A DNA stretch of 33,560 bases, taken from assembly GCA_910577075.1 (NCBI GenBank), contig CAJTKV010000019.1, positions 1 to 33,560 on the forward strand. The letters are read 5' to 3'. Numbering within the stretch: the first letter of the stretch is position 1; each line of letters opens with the position of its first letter. The DNA comes from an uncultured Bacilli bacterium. GTDB lineage: Bacteria > Bacillota_I > Bacilli_A > RF39 > UBA660. Below are positions 29,716-33,560 of this stretch, piece by piece. Below the pieces are notes generated by a model. It had not been told where the DNA came from. It did no database searches and was given only the letters and a program-made list of their open reading frames with translations. The position numbers and the translations under genes are program-made.

Positions 29716-31086
29716 CTAGTTACTAAAACTGTGATAACTTTTTTCCCTATCTAAATCAATATTCTTAATCAAGGCCATCTCTTCAATTGTAACAAAAGCG
29801 TATCCTTGCTTCTTTAATCTTTCCATCGCATCTAATGCTCCATCGACCGAAGTCTCATATAGATCATGAAGTAAGACAATCGCCCCATCATGAGCATTTT
29901 CAACGATATAATTAGATATTCGCATCTTATCCTTATATTTCCAATCTTCAGTATCTAAATCCCAAAGAATGGTATACATATTGGCAAGCTTTTTAATATC
30001 AGAATTGATATTGCCATATGGCGGTCTTAAATAAAATGTATCTCGTCCAATAACTTTCTTTATAGCATCATTGGTATCCCTTATCTCACTAGTAATCTGA
30101 AACTTATCAAGTTTAAATAGGTTTTTATGATTATAAGTATGACTCGCAATTAGATTTCCCATTTCATGGGCTTTTTTAAGAGTCTTCGAATATTGATTAA
30201 CTCGGCTGCCTAAAACAAAGAAAGTAACACGAGCATCATATTTATCTAAATTATCTAGTAATTTATTAGTATTAAAACTTGGTCCATCATCAAAAGTGAA
30301 CGCGATTAGTTTCTTATTGCTAAATTCTTTTAAATTTCTTTTTGTAATTTGATTTTCCTTATCATTAATACTAATATTTTTTAAATACTCTTTTTTTATT
30401 ACTCCTACTAATTCATCATAGGGAACAGTAATATTTACCTCTCCTGCAGCATAGCTTGCCACTTGATATGGTGGAAATAGAAGTTCCAATCCTTTATCGG
30501 TAAATTTGAAATGTTCAAAATTTATGGGATCATTTCCTAGCCCAAGTTTAACCATCTCACTATCAAAGCCTAAATTGTTATCTCTACTATATTGCATTAC
30601 ATAATAATAAGCGAGATTAGACAATTTATCTAAGCTATCTTCTTCCTCCAAAAAATCGGTTATATCAATGAGTTGGGCATATGCCTTATCATAGTAATAT
30701 GACTTATCTTCTCTTATATAATGTGCACCTCCAGTGTACTCAAAAATTGTCAAATGCACACCCACTTGTGAATCATCTTCATTGATTTCATATGATGTTT
30801 TAAAATCATATTGAAAGTTTTCTGAATTATCCAAACCTTCAATCTCATTTATGAATTCTTGTTTTTTTTCGTCAATATATTCCTTAGTTAATTTTACAAC
30901 ATTCTCGTTTTTTAATTTGGGATATTCAATTTCAATCGTATATTTTTCATTTTCTTCTTTTTCATAAAACTGATTCTTTGTATTTATCAATATGGTAAAC
31001 GGCGCTACTAGAGCAATCATAAGAAAACTAAAAAATATTTTTCCAAAAAGAGTTAATTTTAAGTGATGTTTTTTATACTTTTTCAT
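29716..31086 (-). CDS. PdaC-like polysaccharide deacetylase
   Basis: A 456-residue membrane-anchored enzyme that probably removes N-acetyl groups from peptidoglycan or another glycan. It has a membrane segment (about 13-33), a DUF4163/DUF3298-type outer domain (about 50-235), and a C-terminal NodB domain (about 255-440) with all catalytic motifs: 'IAFTFDDGPSFNTNK' (base and metal Asp), 'ASHTYNHKN' (metal His), 'YLRPPYGNIN', 'WDLDTEDW' and 'IVLLHD'. This domain order is that of B. subtilis PdaC. The start at ATG 31086 is chosen because GGAAG precedes it and a promoter -10 lies just upstream (31109-31114), which would exclude the longer frame from 31143. Confidence 0.85.
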   Translation of the reverse strand: MKKYKKHHLKLTLFGKIFFSFLMIALVAPFTILINTKNQFYEKEENEKYTIEIEYPKLKNENVVKLTKEYIDEKKQEFINEIEGLDNSENFQYDFKTSYEINEDDSQVGVHLTIFEYTGGAHYIREDKSYYYDKAYAQLIDITDFLEEEDSLDKLSNLAYYYVMQYSRDNNLGFDSEMVKLGLGNDPINFEHFKFTDKGLELLFPPYQVASYAAGEVNITVPYDELVGVIKKEYLKNISINDKENQITKRNLKEFSNKKLIAFTFDDGPSFNTNKLLDNLDKYDARVTFFVLGSRVNQYSKTLKKAHEMGNLIASHTYNHKNLFKLDKFQITSEIRDTNDAIKKVIGRDTFYLRPPYGNINSDIKKLANMYTILWDLDTEDWKYKDKMRISNYIVENAHDGAIVLLHDLYETSVDGALDAMERLKKQGYAFVTIEEMALIKNIDLDREKSYHSFSN

Positions 31087-31108
31087 ACTACGACTTCCAT
31101 TCACCATC

Positions 31109-31138
31109 ATTATATCATCTTCTACAAATGCCAACCAA
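31109..31138 (-). promoter_or_regulatory. Sigma-A promoter of the deacetylase gene
   Basis: On the minus strand TTGGTT (31133-31138), 18 bases, TATAAT (31109-31114). The -10 falls inside the longer open frame and so decides the start at 31086. Confidence 0.5.
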
Positions 31139-31180
31139 TGCAAGTAACATAATTGACACTTTTTGACAGATTTTCCCGAG

Positions 31181-31205
31181 AAAAAAACAAGCTCTTAGCT
31201 TGTTT
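31181..31205 (-). terminator. Terminator downstream of the 336-aa membrane protein gene
   Basis: On the minus strand AAACAAGC-TAAGA-GCTTGTTT (31185-31205) followed by TTTT (to 31181). It is about 50 bases after the stop codon. Confidence 0.8.
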
Positions 31206-31255
31206 CCTATTCCCCAATAGACTTAATCATATTGCCCATAAAAATTTTCCCTTTT

Positions 31256-32266
31256 TTACTTAGAGATTTTTTCCTCTTCCTTATCTTCTTCAGAATCCAT
31301 TTCTATATTAGTATCATCATTTTTTTCATTTAGTTCAAAAATTTCATTTTCCCTCTTGTTTTTAATAATAGATAAAACTATTTTTAAGGCAACTAAGACT
31401 ACAAAAATACTAAAATAGATAATTGCATCTCTTTTCCAAATTGAAGTTAATTGATTTAAATTGTTATCGATAAATACTCTTAGGAAAGAAAGCTGTGATG
31501 GAAAGAAATGTTTCATAAGAGTTGTTGCTTCTACAATTAATAATACAAATATCAATCCTGCTGTAAAGAATGGTGAGCGTAGCCAATTAAATAGTTTTGA
31601 TGATTTAAATTTAATCAATAGCATCAAGGCTAATCCAACTACCGCTAATATTACGAGGACATATTTATATTCATATGCCTTCTTCACATTATCAATAACT
31701 TCCGTAATTTTTTCGATTTCCTTTCTTGTATTTTGATATTCAGCATTATCTTTTAATTCTTCGTCAATAAGTTCTTGCGCATTTGGAATCTCTTTTATTA
31801 TTTTAGGTACATATTTATTTATCGTACTATGAACCTTTTTAATATCTTGATCACTTATTTTTTTATCCGTATTATTAACTTCTTCTACCACTTTATCAAA
31901 GCTCTTAATAAGCATATCTGTTAATTCCTTCTCCTCAATTGTTGGAATTTTTTCCTGATACAAAACATAATTAACAGCATCCGATGCATATTCGCCAAAA
32001 TACTCTTTTATTTCCTTATTCTCAATTACTTGATTAACATACTCCTTAGGAATACCACTATCTTCTAATAGATCATTTATCTCTTTAAAAGAATCCTCTC
32101 CAACGAGATTGGCAATATCCACATCGATAACTAATTGTTTAACTAGATCCTCTTTAAGTAAAAATTCTGTACTGTTCATCATCGTCAAAGTTATTAAAAA
32201 AATCGCCACACACCAACTTAAGATTACACAGATAAGACTGCCAAAAAAATTCAATACATACTTCAT
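31256..32266 (-). CDS. Hypothetical membrane protein with large outer helical domain
   Basis: A 336-residue protein: one N-terminal membrane segment (about 9-31), an outer helical, charged domain of about 165 residues (about 32-200), then three further membrane segments (about 202-220, 233-250, 283-305) and a Glu/Asp-rich cytoplasmic tail ending EDKEEEKISK. No family is recognised. The topology resembles stress- or envelope-sensing proteins but nothing specific supports that. ATG 32266 follows TTAGGAGTG. It lies 41 bases after the ABC-F gene and is followed by a strong terminator. Confidence 0.65.
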   Translation of the reverse strand: MKYVLNFFGSLICVILSWCVAIFLITLTMMNSTEFLLKEDLVKQLVIDVDIANLVGEDSFKEINDLLEDSGIPKEYVNQVIENKEIKEYFGEYASDAVNYVLYQEKIPTIEEKELTDMLIKSFDKVVEEVNNTDKKISDQDIKKVHSTINKYVPKIIKEIPNAQELIDEELKDNAEYQNTRKEIEKITEVIDNVKKAYEYKYVLVILAVVGLALMLLIKFKSSKLFNWLRSPFFTAGLIFVLLIVEATTLMKHFFPSQLSFLRVFIDNNLNQLTSIWKRDAIIYFSIFVVLVALKIVLSIIKNKRENEIFELNEKNDDTNIEMDSEEDKEEEKISK

Positions 32267-32307
32267 AAATATTCACTCCTAAATTTATTTTATCATCTTA
32301 ATTACTA

Positions 32308-33560
32308 TTAATCTAGATAATTAATTTTAATTAAACCATCTTCCGTAAGTTCGTATAATTCATTAATTACCTCCTTAAGATATTTACGGTCGTGAGAAAC
32401 ACTGATAATTGTCCCCTTAAAATTGGCTAAAACTGATCTTATAACTGGATTAGATAAGGGGCTAACATTCCTTGTCGGCTCGTCTAAAATTAGAACATTA
32501 CAATTTTCAAGTACAAGTTTTATTAAAAATAGTTTAGCCTTTGTCCCATTACTTAAATATTCGATTTTTCCTGTCATTTCTTCGCGAGTAAAATTCATAT
32601 TGCCCAAATACATTCTAGCATGAGTTATATTTTCCTTATTTTTATCCGCCAAAAAATCTAAGACATAAGTATAATTATTCAAAATATCTTCATAGTCCTG
32701 GGGCATATAACCTATGACAATATCCTTTCGCGTCTTTAGTTCATTATAAATTATTTTTATCAATGTCGACTTTCCCACACCATTATTGCCAATCATGCAT
32801 AGATGTGTATTGCCAATAACATCTAACCTAATATTATGAGATAAGATTTTTCCATCTACTTTTAATTCGGGAATATTAAGTTTTATAATCTCTTTATTTT
32901 TCGGAACATTTACTTCTTCAAAATTAAAATAAATGCTCTCCTCAACTGTTGGTAATTCAGTTAAAGCATTATTTTCTAACCTATGTTCTTGAGCTTTAAG
33001 AGATTTCATTTTCTTTTTTAAAAGACGAGCTCCATGAGGATCTGATCTACTTATCGTATTTTGCTCATGTTCAACAGATTGCATGATTTCCCTTAGGCGT
33101 TTTTCTTTTTTATTAAATTCGCGTTTTTCTGATATAGCTATCTGGGTTTGTTTTTTTATAGCATTAAGGCGTTTTTCCACATATTCATCGTAGCCCACTT
33201 TTGCTAAAGTATGTCTGCATTCTTGTTTTTTCTTAATCTGTTCAATATGTAAAATCATGTTGGCTGTATTAGCTAAAAGAGTTTCATCATGCGATACATA
33301 AATAATCGGTTTTGATGTTTCCTTGATAAATTTTTCCAACCACTTAAGAGTATTGATATCTAAATCATTAGTTGGTTCATCTAAAAAATATATATCATTT
33401 TCTTCTAATAAAAGTTTTAAAATACCAATCTTTACTCTCTCGCCCCCAGATAGGGATTTCATGACTTGCTCTAACAATTCATCTCCAATACCTAGTTTAT
33501 CTAAATATTTATATAGCCTATTGACTTTGTTATAGTAATCATCATCACTTTTAAATAAAT
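32308..33560 (-). CDS. ABC-F family ATPase, partial (N-terminus outside window)
   Basis: The frame runs off the right window edge without a start, leaving about 417 residues: the end of the first ATPase domain ('SLSGGERVKIGIL', 'IYFLDEPTNDLDI', 'VSHDETLL'), the charged linker helices ('FNKKEKRLREIMQSVEHEQ', 'SRSDPHGARLLKKKMKSLK'), and the second ATPase domain ('MIGNNGVGKSTLIK', 'YLSNGTKAKLFLIKLVL', 'VLILDEPTRNVSPLSNPVI', 'ISVSHDRKYL'). There are no membrane segments, as expected for ABC-F proteins, which act on ribosomes and include antibiotic resistance (ARE) and translation factors. The second signature motif is LSNGT rather than LSGGE, a feature of one ABC-F subgroup. Which drug, if any, is protected against cannot be told. 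Confidence 0.9.
   Translation of the reverse strand, partial: LFKSDDDYYNKVNRLYKYLDKLGIGDELLEQVMKSLSGGERVKIGILKLLLEENDIYFLDEPTNDLDINTLKWLEKFIKETSKPIIYVSHDETLLANTANMILHIEQIKKKQECRHTLAKVGYDEYVEKRLNAIKKQTQIAISEKREFNKKEKRLREIMQSVEHEQNTISRSDPHGARLLKKKMKSLKAQEHRLENNALTELPTVEESIYFNFEEVNVPKNKEIIKLNIPELKVDGKILSHNIRLDVIGNTHLCMIGNNGVGKSTLIKIIYNELKTRKDIVIGYMPQDYEDILNNYTYVLDFLADKNKENITHARMYLGNMNFTREEMTGKIEYLSNGTKAKLFLIKLVLENCNVLILDEPTRNVSPLSNPVIRSVLANFKGTIISVSHDRKYLKEVINELYELTEDGLIKINYLD

Overview
The window is very AT-rich DNA from a low-GC, spore-forming Bacillota (Firmicutes). A spoVD-type sporulation PBP, a GerA-type germinant receptor operon, a valyl T-box and a prpC-prkC-rsgA-rpe cluster all point there. 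UGA acts as a stop (several ATGA stop/start overlaps), so this is not a Mycoplasma-type code. A gut Bacilli/Erysipelotrichia-like lineage is a reasonable guess, not a demonstrated one. No rRNA, tRNA or CRISPR array was seen.

Layout. (1) About 1-5396 is accessory DNA: an RsgI-like membrane protein (cut by the window edge), a small Xre regulator, an N-6 DNA methylase, a stand-alone DnaA domain-IV protein, a SWIM-like zinc protein, a YG-repeat homing-endonuclease-like remnant, a hairpin-rich noncoding island, and an HUH rolling-circle replication protein preceded by a coupled leader peptide. It looks like the replication end of an integrated plasmid or ICE-like element. (2) At about 5390-5399 this DNA stops inside spoVD, directly after the codons for the catalytic STFK motif, so only the first half of the PBP (5376-6278) remains. 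(3) 6300-19000 is chromosomal: an HTH membrane regulator; a short RSH alarmone enzyme behind a promoter, leader peptide and terminator; an orphan 417-aa protein; a T-box operon (unknown 165-aa protein plus valS); DUF4186, a HipA-like kinase-fold protein and tag; and several membrane proteins. (4) 19062-24063 is the conserved rlmN-prpC-prkC-rsgA-rpe operon with stop/start overlaps. (5) 24138-28733 holds an AI-2E family exporter divergent from a gerKA-gerKC-gerKB operon. (6) 28738-33560 holds small membrane or secreted proteins, a PdaC-like polysaccharide deacetylase, a membrane protein and an ABC-F ATPase cut by the right edge.

The two most interesting systems are these. First, spoVD is split by an element, which recalls the 'skin' elements that are excised from sporulation genes during development; the left end and any recombinase lie outside the window. 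Second, the RSH enzyme keeps its hydrolase residues but lacks key synthetase residues, and sits behind what looks like a peptide-coupled transcription attenuator.
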